A stretch of 40,427 nucleotides of DNA from an uncultured Eubacteriaceae bacterium (lineage in GTDB: Bacteria > Bacillota > Clostridia > Lachnospirales > Lachnospiraceae), in contig CAMEUH010000002.1 in the NCBI GenBank assembly GCA_945938055.1, positions 1 through 40,427 of the forward strand. Direction: 5' to 3'. Positions within the stretch are counted from its first letter, which is position 1, and each line of letters begins with the position of its first letter. Shown one piece after another: positions 26,695-35,286 of the stretch. The notes under the pieces are model-generated. The model worked only from the letters and a program-made list of their open reading frames with translations. It searched no databases and was not told the DNA's origin. Both the position numbers and the translations under genes were made by a program.

Positions 26695-27507
26695 TTAGCC
26701 TAAGAGTGAAAGTACACCCTGGTTAGCCTGATTTGCCTGAGCAAGCATTGACTGACCAGCCTGAGCAAGAATGTTGTTCTTGCTGTACTCAACCATTTCT
26801 TCAGCCATATCAACGTCACGGATACGAGATTCAGCTGCCTGAGTATTCTCGCTTGTTGCATCCAGGTTGTTGATAGTATGCTCAAGTCTGTTCTGAAGAG
26901 CACCAAGTGTGGATCTCATACTAGATACAGAATTGATGGCTGCCTGGATAGATGCCATTGCTGCACCTGCTGAAGAGAAAGAACTAACCTTAAGTCCACT
27001 AACCTGAAGAGTAGAAGCATTCATGTTGGTAATGGAGATACCAATCTTCTGTCCTGATAAGGAACCAACCTGTAAGTTCTTTCCTGTGAAAGTACCATCC
27101 AACAGATTCATTGTATTGAACTGTGTGGTTGAACGAATTCTGTCGATTTCAGATGTTAACTGGTTAATTTCCTTCTGGATAGCATCTCTATCTGTAGAAG
27201 TATTAGTGTCGTTAGCTGCCTGTGTAGCTAACTCATTCATTCTCTGTAAGATAGAATGTGTCTCGTTAAGAGCACCTTCTGCTACCTGGATTAATGAAAT
27301 ACCATCCTGAGCATTTGTTGAAGCCTTGTTAAGACCTCTTATCTTTCTTCTCATCTTTTCGGAAATTGTAAGTCCAGCTGCATCATCACCAGCTCTGTTA
27401 ATTCTGTAACCGGATGATAACTTCTCAGTTGACTTTGCCTGTGCGCTCTGCACTCCGCCTAAATTTCTGTTAGCGTTCATCGCTGTAAGATTGTGTTGTA
27501 CTACCAT
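26695..27507 (-). CDS. hag: Flagellin 2 (short, D0/D1-type, 270 aa)
   Basis: Near-identical to flagellin 1; start at MVVQHNL (27507) with aaggagg RBS, not the extended track ORF (27645), which would run through the promoter. Confidence 0.97.
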   Translation of the reverse strand: MVVQHNLTAMNANRNLGGVQSAQAKSTEKLSSGYRINRAGDDAAGLTISEKMRRKIRGLNKASTNAQDGISLIQVAEGALNETHSILQRMNELATQAANDTNTSTDRDAIQKEINQLTSEIDRIRSTTQFNTMNLLDGTFTGKNLQVGSLSGQKIGISITNMNASTLQVSGLKVSSFSSAGAAMASIQAAINSVSSMRSTLGALQNRLEHTINNLDATSENTQAAESRIRDVDMAEEMVEYSKNNILAQAGQSMLAQANQANQGVLSLLG

Positions 27508-27532
27508 AGTTTTGTCCTCCTTGAACTTAATG

Positions 27533-27548
27533 ATCGCATCCTTGCGAT
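27533..27548 (-). promoter_or_regulatory. Candidate CsrA-binding hairpin in the flagellin 2 leader
   Basis: Minus strand ATCGCA-AGGA-TGCGAT: perfect 6-bp stem with AGGA loop, about 21 nt upstream of the AGGAGG Shine-Dalgarno. Confidence 0.6.
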
Positions 27549-27585
27549 TCATGTGAAATTGTTTTGTGAGTTGCCTCACTGTTTC

Positions 27586-27605
27586 TAAGTAAGATGTCTT
27601 ACTTA
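27586..27605 (-). promoter_or_regulatory. Perfect inverted repeat at the predicted 5' end of flagellin 2 mRNA
   Basis: TAAGTAAGA-CA-TCTTACTTA on the minus strand (9-bp arms), a few nt downstream of the expected start site. Confidence 0.65.
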
Positions 27606-27614
27606 TTTGTATTA

Positions 27615-27641
27615 TATATCGGAGCAAATATGAAATACTTA
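27615..27641 (-). promoter_or_regulatory. Sigma-D/sigma-28-like promoter of flagellin 2 (TAAG-N15-CCGATATA)
   Basis: Minus strand TAAG TATTTCATATTTGCT CCGATATA. Confidence 0.87.
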
Positions 27642-27664
27642 ACACCGATTTATAATTTTTTTTA

Positions 27665-28144
27665 TTATTTTTTCTTATCCATGAATTGCGGTTCAGAATC
27701 CAGTTTAGTCATGTTCTTATAATAATTGCTGACTGCCCTACTATTTTTACGAGTTTCTTTAACCGCCTGCTTTACCTTAGAAAACTGATTCTCCACGCCA
27801 GCCTTAATTCTCTTCTCTTCTGCCTCAATGGATGCCGAGAGTTCAACTACTCTTTGAATCAATTTCTGCATTACGGAAATCTGCTGGGAATATTGGGATT
27901 TATTTTCCTGCAATGCCTCCCTCACCCTTTCATAAAGAGTCTCAAAGCCATCATCCAACTTATTGATTTCATCTATGTATCGGCCCTTTTCCTCAACAGT
28001 AGCATCCAATTCCTCCATTTCAAATCTTGCATCGGACACAATCTGTTTCTGGTGCACATTTACTTCCTGAATCTTTTCCAGCAAATGTATCTTCTTATTC
28101 AGACTGTCAATCATCAAATCAAGGTAACTGCCATTATTTTCCAT
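27665..28144 (-). CDS. Coiled-coil flagellar protein, FliT/FlgN-like chaperone candidate
   Basis: 159 aa, highly helical; directly after fliS; C-terminus YYKNMTKLDSEPQFMDKKK resembles FlgN/FliT-type tails. Confidence 0.6.
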   Translation of the reverse strand: MENNGSYLDLMIDSLNKKIHLLEKIQEVNVHQKQIVSDARFEMEELDATVEEKGRYIDEINKLDDGFETLYERVREALQENKSQYSQQISVMQKLIQRVVELSASIEAEEKRIKAGVENQFSKVKQAVKETRKNSRAVSNYYKNMTKLDSEPQFMDKKK

Positions 28145-28152
28145 AAGTTCTC

Positions 28153-28530
28153 CTACATGTTCTGAGTACGTCTCATTACTTCTTTCCAGGTATCGCGCAT
28201 TCCCCGCAGATGTCGAAGCACTTCTTCAAGAATTTCTTTATCCTTTTTAATATTTGCTTCAACCAGTCTGCTGTAAATATAATTATACACCTTATCAAAA
28301 TCTTCCGCTACCGGATATTTATGATTTAATGTTGCCTGAAACTCCATGATAATATTTTCAACTTTTATAATATTAGTATGTGCTTTCTGGGCATCCCCCT
28401 GCTCAATCCCCATAATGGCAATATTACAAAACTTTATTGCTCCCTCATATAACATGAGCGTTAATTCCGCAGGTGATGCTGTTAATATTTTACTATTATT
28501 ATATTGTGAATATGCATTCGTTAAAGCCAT
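28153..28530 (-). CDS. fliS: Flagellar export chaperone FliS
   Basis: NAYSQYNNSKILTASPAELTLMLYEGAIKFCNIAI, classic FliS N-terminus. Confidence 0.96.
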   Translation of the reverse strand: MALTNAYSQYNNSKILTASPAELTLMLYEGAIKFCNIAIMGIEQGDAQKAHTNIIKVENIIMEFQATLNHKYPVAEDFDKVYNYIYSRLVEANIKKDKEILEEVLRHLRGMRDTWKEVMRRTQNM

Positions 28531-28569
28531 TGCCTTAACCTCCCTGTTCTAGCCAATATTTCCGTATTC

Positions 28570-30846
28570 TTACTGTCCGAATAATCCTGAAAGCTGAGAT
28601 GTCTGCGAATTCAAGGATGCCAGTGCCTTTTCCATTGCAGCGAACTTCTTATAATAACGATCCTCATAATCAGAGATTTTATCTTCCCAGTCAGAAATAT
28701 CACTGGTATAGTTACTATACTGTGTCTTCATCTGTTTGTCATTATAGACGGTATATGCACTGCTTAACGAGGAAGATGCCATCCTGCTTGTCAGCTTATC
28801 ATACAAATCCGTCGTTATCTTACCAAAGAACTCAACGACTTTATCCGGATCTGATGCAATTGCCGCACGCAACTTATCCGTACTATCCGCTGTCATCGAA
28901 TCATCCGCATCTCCGGCAATATGATATACACCTCTATCGTTATCTCCTGACCCAAAATACCCTGCTGTCTTAATTCCAAAAGATGCAAGTGAAAGCTTTT
29001 CACCATTTACTTCATAGCTTCTGCTCATAATTGTCTTCATTTCAGAAGATAATGTTCCTAACGTATTATCTTTACGAAGAAGAGAATCTTTGATCTTCTG
29101 TTCCCACTTTTCAATCTGGTCATCAGTCATTGCTTCCTTCTCATCATCGGTAAGCGGCTCGTACTTACTTGCGGATGGTGCATTATAAGCTTCATCCATG
29201 GACTTAATCAATTCATTATATTCCTTGAAAAAGTCCTTAATCATATTATAAATTCCGTCAATATCCGTATCAGTTGTAATCGTTACTGCTTCATCGCCTT
29301 CTGTAACTGCAGTTGCCTGTATGGTTAATCCATTAATCTCGAAGGAATTGGTATTGCTAACAAATTTCGCACCATTTAACTCAATCTCTGAATCCTGTCC
29401 CACAATTCTAACCGCAGCCTTGGCATCTGCATCAGTCTTATAAGTATTCAGCACATTTTCTGCCGTAGTTTTCAGGTTCGTGTAGTAATCACGCAGATTA
29501 TCCTTTAATTCGGCATTTGCTGTATCGATTTCTGCATTTCTTTCTGCGACATATGCATCCAGTTTTTCCGGAGTAGACAGTGCATCCAATGCACTCGCAT
29601 GTTTTTCCTGAGCCTCCGTAAGACTTTTGCTTACCTCATCCAGTTCCTTCTGGGCTGTCTCAGCAGCTGCCTTCATGTCGCCTGCCACATAGACGCCATT
29701 TTCAAGAACTGTAACTGCATCTTTTGCTGCCTTAAGCTGATTTTCAAGACTTGCTTTCCGCATCTGCTCGCCTTCACTCAGTTCGCCGGATTTACCATTT
29801 AATTCATCCAGTTCTTCCTGCATTGTCTCCATTTCAGCTTTTACACTGGCAATTTTATCATCCTTGGTTGTCGGTGTCTTATAATTCACCACTTCCCGCA
29901 TGACCGGATTTCCTTCTTCATCCAGAATTTTATTTCCATCCTGGTCATATGTCTCTTCATATGTGATATCATAATCCATTTCCAGATACTTCACTTTTGC
30001 ATTCAGATATTCCTGGCGACTGGAAAGACTTGAAATATCCTTATCCAGGGATGCCACCATTTCCTGAAGCTTCTTTTCCTCAGTTGCTGCATCCGTATAG
30101 GCGGTTTTCTTTGCCTCATATGCCTTGTCAGTTTCTGCATCAATATCTATTGCCGCATCCTTCTGGTACTTTGCGACTTCTGCATCAGTAACAGCATAGA
30201 TTCCAAGCTTCTTTAATGCCGTAATAGCATCTGACGTTCCTGCATTTAAAGCAAAATCGCCTTCCAGTCCGCTTGTCTTTGCACTAATAAAAAATCTCTG
30301 ATTCTTCTCATCAAAGCTTGCATTAACACCAGCGTCTTTCATTTTTGCAACTAACTGTGCAATAGTCATATCGCCGGACAAATCTATGGATACAGCCTTA
30401 TCTCCAGATTTCACTTCAATGTTTCCAAGATCTGTAAGGGTTTCCAGTCCCTTAACCTCGCTTAGTTTACTAGAAGTCTTCAAATTGTTACCATCTTTAT
30501 CTGAAACCACCCCACCAGTAAGATAACCTGATGTTGCCAGCTGTTTCACCTTCAGCTTCTGTGTCCCGTTAACCGCCGTTGAAGAAGCGGTAACCTTTGC
30601 AATTGAACTATTGGATACAGACGAAGTCTTTTTATTGTACGAACCAGAAAATCTCATGGAAGATAATTTTTTACTATAAAAACTGTATATCTTCGTGTTC
30701 ATGTCCTTCCAAGCGTCCTGAGTCCACTCAAGCTTGGTCTGTTTCTTCACGATATTATCTTTTCTTGTCGAATACGCCGACACCAGTTCTTTTACAATTG
30801 TATCCGTATCCAGCCCAGATGCCATACCCGATAATCTAATTGCCAT
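28570..30846 (-). CDS. fliD: Flagellar filament cap protein FliD (758 aa, large internal insertion)
   Basis: MAIRLSGMASGLDTDTIVKELVSAYSTRKDNIVKKQTKLEWTQDAWKDMNTKIYSF N-terminus and FliD C-terminal region with IKDFFKEYNELIKSM. Confidence 0.95.
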   Translation of the reverse strand: MAIRLSGMASGLDTDTIVKELVSAYSTRKDNIVKKQTKLEWTQDAWKDMNTKIYSFYSKKLSSMRFSGSYNKKTSSVSNSSIAKVTASSTAVNGTQKLKVKQLATSGYLTGGVVSDKDGNNLKTSSKLSEVKGLETLTDLGNIEVKSGDKAVSIDLSGDMTIAQLVAKMKDAGVNASFDEKNQRFFISAKTSGLEGDFALNAGTSDAITALKKLGIYAVTDAEVAKYQKDAAIDIDAETDKAYEAKKTAYTDAATEEKKLQEMVASLDKDISSLSSRQEYLNAKVKYLEMDYDITYEETYDQDGNKILDEEGNPVMREVVNYKTPTTKDDKIASVKAEMETMQEELDELNGKSGELSEGEQMRKASLENQLKAAKDAVTVLENGVYVAGDMKAAAETAQKELDEVSKSLTEAQEKHASALDALSTPEKLDAYVAERNAEIDTANAELKDNLRDYYTNLKTTAENVLNTYKTDADAKAAVRIVGQDSEIELNGAKFVSNTNSFEINGLTIQATAVTEGDEAVTITTDTDIDGIYNMIKDFFKEYNELIKSMDEAYNAPSASKYEPLTDDEKEAMTDDQIEKWEQKIKDSLLRKDNTLGTLSSEMKTIMSRSYEVNGEKLSLASFGIKTAGYFGSGDNDRGVYHIAGDADDSMTADSTDKLRAAIASDPDKVVEFFGKITTDLYDKLTSRMASSSLSSAYTVYNDKQMKTQYSNYTSDISDWEDKISDYEDRYYKKFAAMEKALASLNSQTSQLSGLFGQ

Positions 30847-30857
30847 AAATATACCTC

Positions 30858-31295
30858 CTAACGCTTCTCATCCACGAGAATGCCTGCCAGTTCCCAAGCC
30901 TTCTGAATTAAATCCAGAGTCTTTTCTGCCGGAACCTCCTTGATAACCTCATTGGTATCCTTATCCTTGAGCTTTATGGTAATTCGATTCGTCCCTTCAT
31001 GAATTCCGAATTCTGCAATTGTATTATTGCCAATCTTACGATTCATATCCTTTAATGCCTGCTTAAGCATCTTTTCGCTTGGCTGGTTTTCCTGCTGCTC
31101 ACTATTCTGGGTATTGCCATCCTTACCGTAAGCATCTACCTTTTTGATTTCAACAGGCTCCTTAATTACAGAATTCATTTCTTCAATTGGTTTCGCATCA
31201 ACGCTCACTACATCCTTGACCGGCGTTGCTGCTGGAGTTGACATAGCTTGATAAGTTCCCGCTGCTGCTATACTATTTACATTTTCAACTGCCAT
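30858..31295 (-). CDS. flaG: FlaG family flagellar protein
   Basis: LKQALKDMNRKIGNNTIAEFGIHEGTNRITIKLKDKDTNEVIKEVPAEKTLDLIQKAWELAGILVDEKR; start at MAVENVN (31295) with ggagg RBS. Confidence 0.92.
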   Translation of the reverse strand: MAVENVNSIAAAGTYQAMSTPAATPVKDVVSVDAKPIEEMNSVIKEPVEIKKVDAYGKDGNTQNSEQQENQPSEKMLKQALKDMNRKIGNNTIAEFGIHEGTNRITIKLKDKDTNEVIKEVPAEKTLDLIQKAWELAGILVDEKR

Positions 31296-31356
31296 TTTAA
31301 ATACACCTCCATGTGTCTGACTAAAAACCACATAAATATATTGTTTCTATATCTCC

Positions 31357-31384
31357 TATATCGGATAAAAAAACAAAAAATTTA
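31357..31384 (-). promoter_or_regulatory. Sigma-D/sigma-28-like promoter upstream of flaG-fliD-fliS (TAAA-N16-CCGATATA)
   Basis: Minus strand TAAA TTTTTTGTTTTTTTAT CCGATATA. Confidence 0.82.
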
Positions 31385-31434
31385 TATTTTGATAAAATAA
31401 TTTTTGTATTTTCTTTGTTATCTCATTTCAGATT

Positions 31435-31668
31435 CTAACCAAGTAAGTTTTCCAGAGCCTTTACATCCGCCATGGAATTTGCAGCTTCCTTATTAGCCTC
31501 CTGAATCTGTACATAGACTTCCTTACGATAAATCGGGACGGTCTTTGGTGCGGATATGCCAAGCTTTACCTGGTCGCCCTTTATTTCTATCACTGTAATC
31601 TCAATATCATTGTTAATGATAATTGCCTCATCTTTCTTTCTTGATAATGCCAGCATATTATTCACCAT
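31435..31668 (-). CDS. csrA: Carbon storage regulator CsrA
   Basis: MLALSRKKDEAIIINNDIEITVIEIKGDQVKLGISAPKTVPIYRKEVY. Start M at 31656 (MLALSRK) is likelier than the track MVNN start. Confidence 0.96.
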   Translation of the reverse strand: MVNNMLALSRKKDEAIIINNDIEITVIEIKGDQVKLGISAPKTVPIYRKEVYVQIQEANKEAANSMADVKALENLLG

Positions 31669-32116
31669 CCTTTCTTGCCTTCAGAATATCATAAACAGGA
31701 TGTTTTACCAGATAATCCTCATTTTCGGCAATCAGCTGAACTCCCTTTAATGTTCCTGCATTAATAATAATCGGTGCCTTATAATTTGCAGTCATCTTTG
31801 TAATGTCAGATGGAACGGTCAAAGTAACCAGAATCAGTAAATCATCATTCTCGATTTTCCCAATTGAAGCCAAAAGTTCATCTTCCACTACCGGATCATA
31901 GGTTTCAGAAACAATCAGCGGGTCAATAACCGGAAGTGCCAATGCCTGTTCTTCAACAGACTGCAACCACATAATTGTTTTTCCTGCCTTCTTTTCTGAA
32001 TTAAAAAGAATTGTGTAATCCTTATACTCTTCAAATCCCATCAGGCCGTTTTCAAATCTTATAATCTTATCCTGTGCAATGTCTACTTCCCCAAAACATT
32101 TTGTCTTAATTAACAT
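31658..32116 (-). CDS. fliW: Flagellar assembly factor FliW
   Basis: IKTKCFGEVDIAQDKIIRFENGLMGFEEYKDYTIL; start MLIKTK at 32116 with ggag RBS; 3' end abuts/overlaps csrA. Confidence 0.95.
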   Translation of the reverse strand: MLIKTKCFGEVDIAQDKIIRFENGLMGFEEYKDYTILFNSEKKAGKTIMWLQSVEEQALALPVIDPLIVSETYDPVVEDELLASIGKIENDDLLILVTLTVPSDITKMTANYKAPIIINAGTLKGVQLIAENEDYLVKHPVYDILKARKDGE

Positions 32117-32164
32117 AGCTTCTCCTATCTGCACCCGTGTGCTTTAATCTATTATTAGTTACTT

Positions 32165-33706
32165 TTAAATAAAATCCAGAAGTGATTGTCTTACTACTTT
32201 GCTTGCTGCAGTTAATGAAGCATTGTAAACCAGTTCTGCTGATGCATAATTAATTACCACATCCTCCAGTTCAATATCCTCATTACTGGACTTTAAGTCC
32301 GTAAAATTCGTCTTCTGGCTTTCCAGCCTTGTCTTCGTAAGATTAAGACGTGTCATTCGATTACCAATATCAGCAATGGCAATATCAACTTTTTCCTGAT
32401 GATTCTGCATTAAGCTGACACCAGACTCAAACGTCTTTTGCAGATTATCATTATAATAATCCAGTTCTTTCTGTGCTGCTTCAATAAGTTTATCCAGTTT
32501 CTCCTGTGCCTCATCACTGGAGTAATTTGGATTTTCTTTCAATTTGGTAAGCGTATTAACTTTTTCTTCTGCCACAATGGCATTATCTACCGCATTAATA
32601 ATTTCATCAATGTCTCTTCCCATATCTAATGAGAGGCAGTCAGAAGCTTCCGAATTTACCTTTAATTTCTGGTTGAAATTTACAATATATTCGATATTCT
32701 GGCCTTCATCTGCCTTTTCATAGGTAAGATTCGTCGCAAGATTTGTACAGGTAAAATAATGCTCCGGCTTACAATCTCCCTTTTCAAAGGAATCCTTTTC
32801 ATATGTAACTGAAAAATCACCAGTATTAAACAGTTTGGTGTACACCTCATTGCCAAAAAGCAATTCGCCTGTTTCTGTGTTTAAAAGAATTTCGCCGTCT
32901 GCCGGAACCTGGTTCGGATCGGTTGTCTCTGTTATGGAATATCCGTTTTCTGCAAGGAAATCCTTTTGTACGCCCCCTGCATCCGTATACTGAATGGAAA
33001 CCGATGACGCTGATGTCATTTCTGCTGCCGGCTTGATATCTGTATATGCCAGACGGATTCTGTGAACTTCCTCTGAGCCAATTGCATTATAATCCGCAAT
33101 ATTCTTAAGTTCTGCCTCAGTAAGTGCTCCCAGCTGAGCTCCCGTCAGATTCTGTACTGCTTTCAAATCCACAGAGCTTGTCACCACAGATTTATAATCA
33201 AAATTTTTTGATGTAAATTTCTGAGTAATACAATAATCCGCATCCTGTAACTGTTCATCCGTTTTATAAGTCAGGGAAGAATCCGTCCGGTATCCGGTAA
33301 ACACATATCTTCCTGCATAATCCACATCACCCTGTGCATAAAGCGCTTCCCGTAGTTCCTTTAAGCTGTCCGAAATAATTTTACGTTCACTTAAGGACAA
33401 GGTATCTGTAGAACCCTGCACACAATAATTATACACATCTGAAACGATGGAATCCACTTCCGTTAACGCCCCTTCTGACACATCCAGCCAGGAATTTGCA
33501 TCCGGAATATTCTTCTCCAGATATTGTTTAACCTCACCTAAACTGGTACGCAGTCTCAGAGCCCTGATTGCAATAATCGGATCTTCTGACGGTCTGCTGA
33601 TTTTCTTCTGAGTCGACAGCTGGGTATCCAGAATACTCATCTGCTTTTTATTGATGCCTACATTATTCAGCGAATTCTTTTGCATCATATAATTCGTTAT
33701 TCTCAT
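32165..33706 (-). CDS. flgL: Flagellar hook-associated protein 3 FlgL
   Basis: MRITNYMMQKNSLNNVGINKKQMSILDTQLSTQKKISRPSEDPIIAIRALRLRTSL; flagellin-like C-terminus. Confidence 0.94.
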   Translation of the reverse strand: MRITNYMMQKNSLNNVGINKKQMSILDTQLSTQKKISRPSEDPIIAIRALRLRTSLGEVKQYLEKNIPDANSWLDVSEGALTEVDSIVSDVYNYCVQGSTDTLSLSERKIISDSLKELREALYAQGDVDYAGRYVFTGYRTDSSLTYKTDEQLQDADYCITQKFTSKNFDYKSVVTSSVDLKAVQNLTGAQLGALTEAELKNIADYNAIGSEEVHRIRLAYTDIKPAAEMTSASSVSIQYTDAGGVQKDFLAENGYSITETTDPNQVPADGEILLNTETGELLFGNEVYTKLFNTGDFSVTYEKDSFEKGDCKPEHYFTCTNLATNLTYEKADEGQNIEYIVNFNQKLKVNSEASDCLSLDMGRDIDEIINAVDNAIVAEEKVNTLTKLKENPNYSSDEAQEKLDKLIEAAQKELDYYNDNLQKTFESGVSLMQNHQEKVDIAIADIGNRMTRLNLTKTRLESQKTNFTDLKSSNEDIELEDVVINYASAELVYNASLTAASKVVRQSLLDFI

Positions 33707-33726
33707 GTCAGCGCTCCTCCTTCTTT

Positions 33727-35271
33727 TTATACTCCGGTTTCATTGATTAATTTATTATATACTTCGCTTAAAACGGAAATCATCTTAGAACACAGGTTAT
33801 ATGCCTGCTGGTATTTCAAAAGATCAATTGCCTCTTCATCATCATCCACGCCCATAACCGAAAGTCTCTGATTCTGAACCGTATGAGAGATATTCTGGAA
33901 ATTGCTGTAAAATGTAGTTGCCTTATCTGAGTCAATGGCAACTGCCGCTACAATACTTTCCAAGAAATATGATCCTGTACCACCATTAAAAATCTTTTGA
34001 TGCTGTATTGCCAACAGTTCATCCACCAAATCAGACTTTGCCTCTCCATCCAGATAATTTGTGGTCGTTGCCAGTCTTGTATTATCTTCAATCAGTGTCG
34101 GATTGACTTCTATGGTAAGTGCCGACATGGAAGCTTCTGAATACTTTATCGTGAAAAATGGAATTCCAGGAACTCCTTCCGTTGTCTCGCCCCTCTCAAA
34201 TACAGCATTAACTGCATCCGACATAAGATTTACAAATTCATTAAGCTTGGACTGATAATATGGAATTCCCTTATAAGTGCTATTGGCAACCGCTCTCTGT
34301 TCAATCGACAATTCCCGGGTAATATTCCCCATTGCATCCGTATTGACCGTTTCAACCTCAAATGCATTATTACAGCCATCCCTGATATCAATCAATGCCC
34401 GCAAGCTTCCGCCAAGGCTTGGATTATACTCTTCGAAGGTTGTACCATTCGACCATGTAATTTCATACATACCTTCCGCATCCGATGCATTCCTTTTTTC
34501 TGTCTTCGCTTCTGTCACCAGTGTATTGTAATTGTAATTGCTTACAAGATCCTGTCCATTTACGCGGACCGTATAATAAGTAACGCCATTTCCCATGTCC
34601 TGCTCATTTGTTTCCACATTGATGATTGCAGAAAGCTCATCTACCAGCTGATTTCTCTGATCCCGCAGGTCATTTGCGTTGCCGTTGTGAACTTCAATCA
34701 TGTTAATCTGTTTATTCAGACTGGCAATATTCTCTGCAAGTGTATTAACACGGTCACACTGATTTTTTATTTCTTCATTGGCATCTATCTGAACATTTCT
34801 AAGATTGGTATACAGGTTATTAAAATAATCTGCCATGCTTTTTCCGGCATTAATCACACTATTTCTCACCGTATTATCTTCCGGCTTTTTCTGAAGTTCT
34901 GTTAAAGCAGAAAAGAAATTATTCCATTCTGTTGTCATACCTTCCAGAGAATACTCATTTAAATAGTCTTCAATCTGGGTCATGTAATTTTCATAAACGC
35001 TGTATTCGCCCACATTAGTATTATTATTACGATACTTAATATCATAATAGCTATCACGAATCTGTTCAATGGACGTTACCAGTACACCCGTTCCTACCGT
35101 TCCATAGCTGGCATATGTTCTTAGTGCCTGATCTGCCTTTGCATTTGTCTTCTGACGTGAATAGCCTTCTGTGTTCGTATTCGATATATTATGTGCACTT
35201 GTATTAATGGCTGCCTGATATGCCTGCAGTCCCGTATAGGCTGTATTCAGACCCAAAAATGTAGATGGCAT
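33727..35271 (-). CDS. flgK: Flagellar hook-associated protein 1 FlgK, paralog 2
   Basis: FLGLNTAYTGLQAYQAAINTSAHNISNTNTEGYSRQ N-terminus; EAIDLLKYQQAYNLCSKMISVLSEVYNKLIN C-terminus. Confidence 0.94.
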   Translation of the reverse strand: MPSTFLGLNTAYTGLQAYQAAINTSAHNISNTNTEGYSRQKTNAKADQALRTYASYGTVGTGVLVTSIEQIRDSYYDIKYRNNNTNVGEYSVYENYMTQIEDYLNEYSLEGMTTEWNNFFSALTELQKKPEDNTVRNSVINAGKSMADYFNNLYTNLRNVQIDANEEIKNQCDRVNTLAENIASLNKQINMIEVHNGNANDLRDQRNQLVDELSAIINVETNEQDMGNGVTYYTVRVNGQDLVSNYNYNTLVTEAKTEKRNASDAEGMYEITWSNGTTFEEYNPSLGGSLRALIDIRDGCNNAFEVETVNTDAMGNITRELSIEQRAVANSTYKGIPYYQSKLNEFVNLMSDAVNAVFERGETTEGVPGIPFFTIKYSEASMSALTIEVNPTLIEDNTRLATTTNYLDGEAKSDLVDELLAIQHQKIFNGGTGSYFLESIVAAVAIDSDKATTFYSNFQNISHTVQNQRLSVMGVDDDEEAIDLLKYQQAYNLCSKMISVLSEVYNKLINETGV

Positions 35272-35286
35272 AACTCATTCCTCCCA

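Noticed and set aside
27508-27645. N-terminal extension of flagellin 2 in the ORF track (MLSISYLLRYIIQIS...)
   Set aside because: It would translate the promoter and structured leader; MVVQHNL with a strong RBS is the true start.
27686-28165. 159-aa plus-strand ORF antisense to the FliT-like gene
   Set aside because: Mirror of a real helical coding sequence; composition (Leu/Phe/Ile-rich, no motif) and lack of RBS suggest a shadow ORF.
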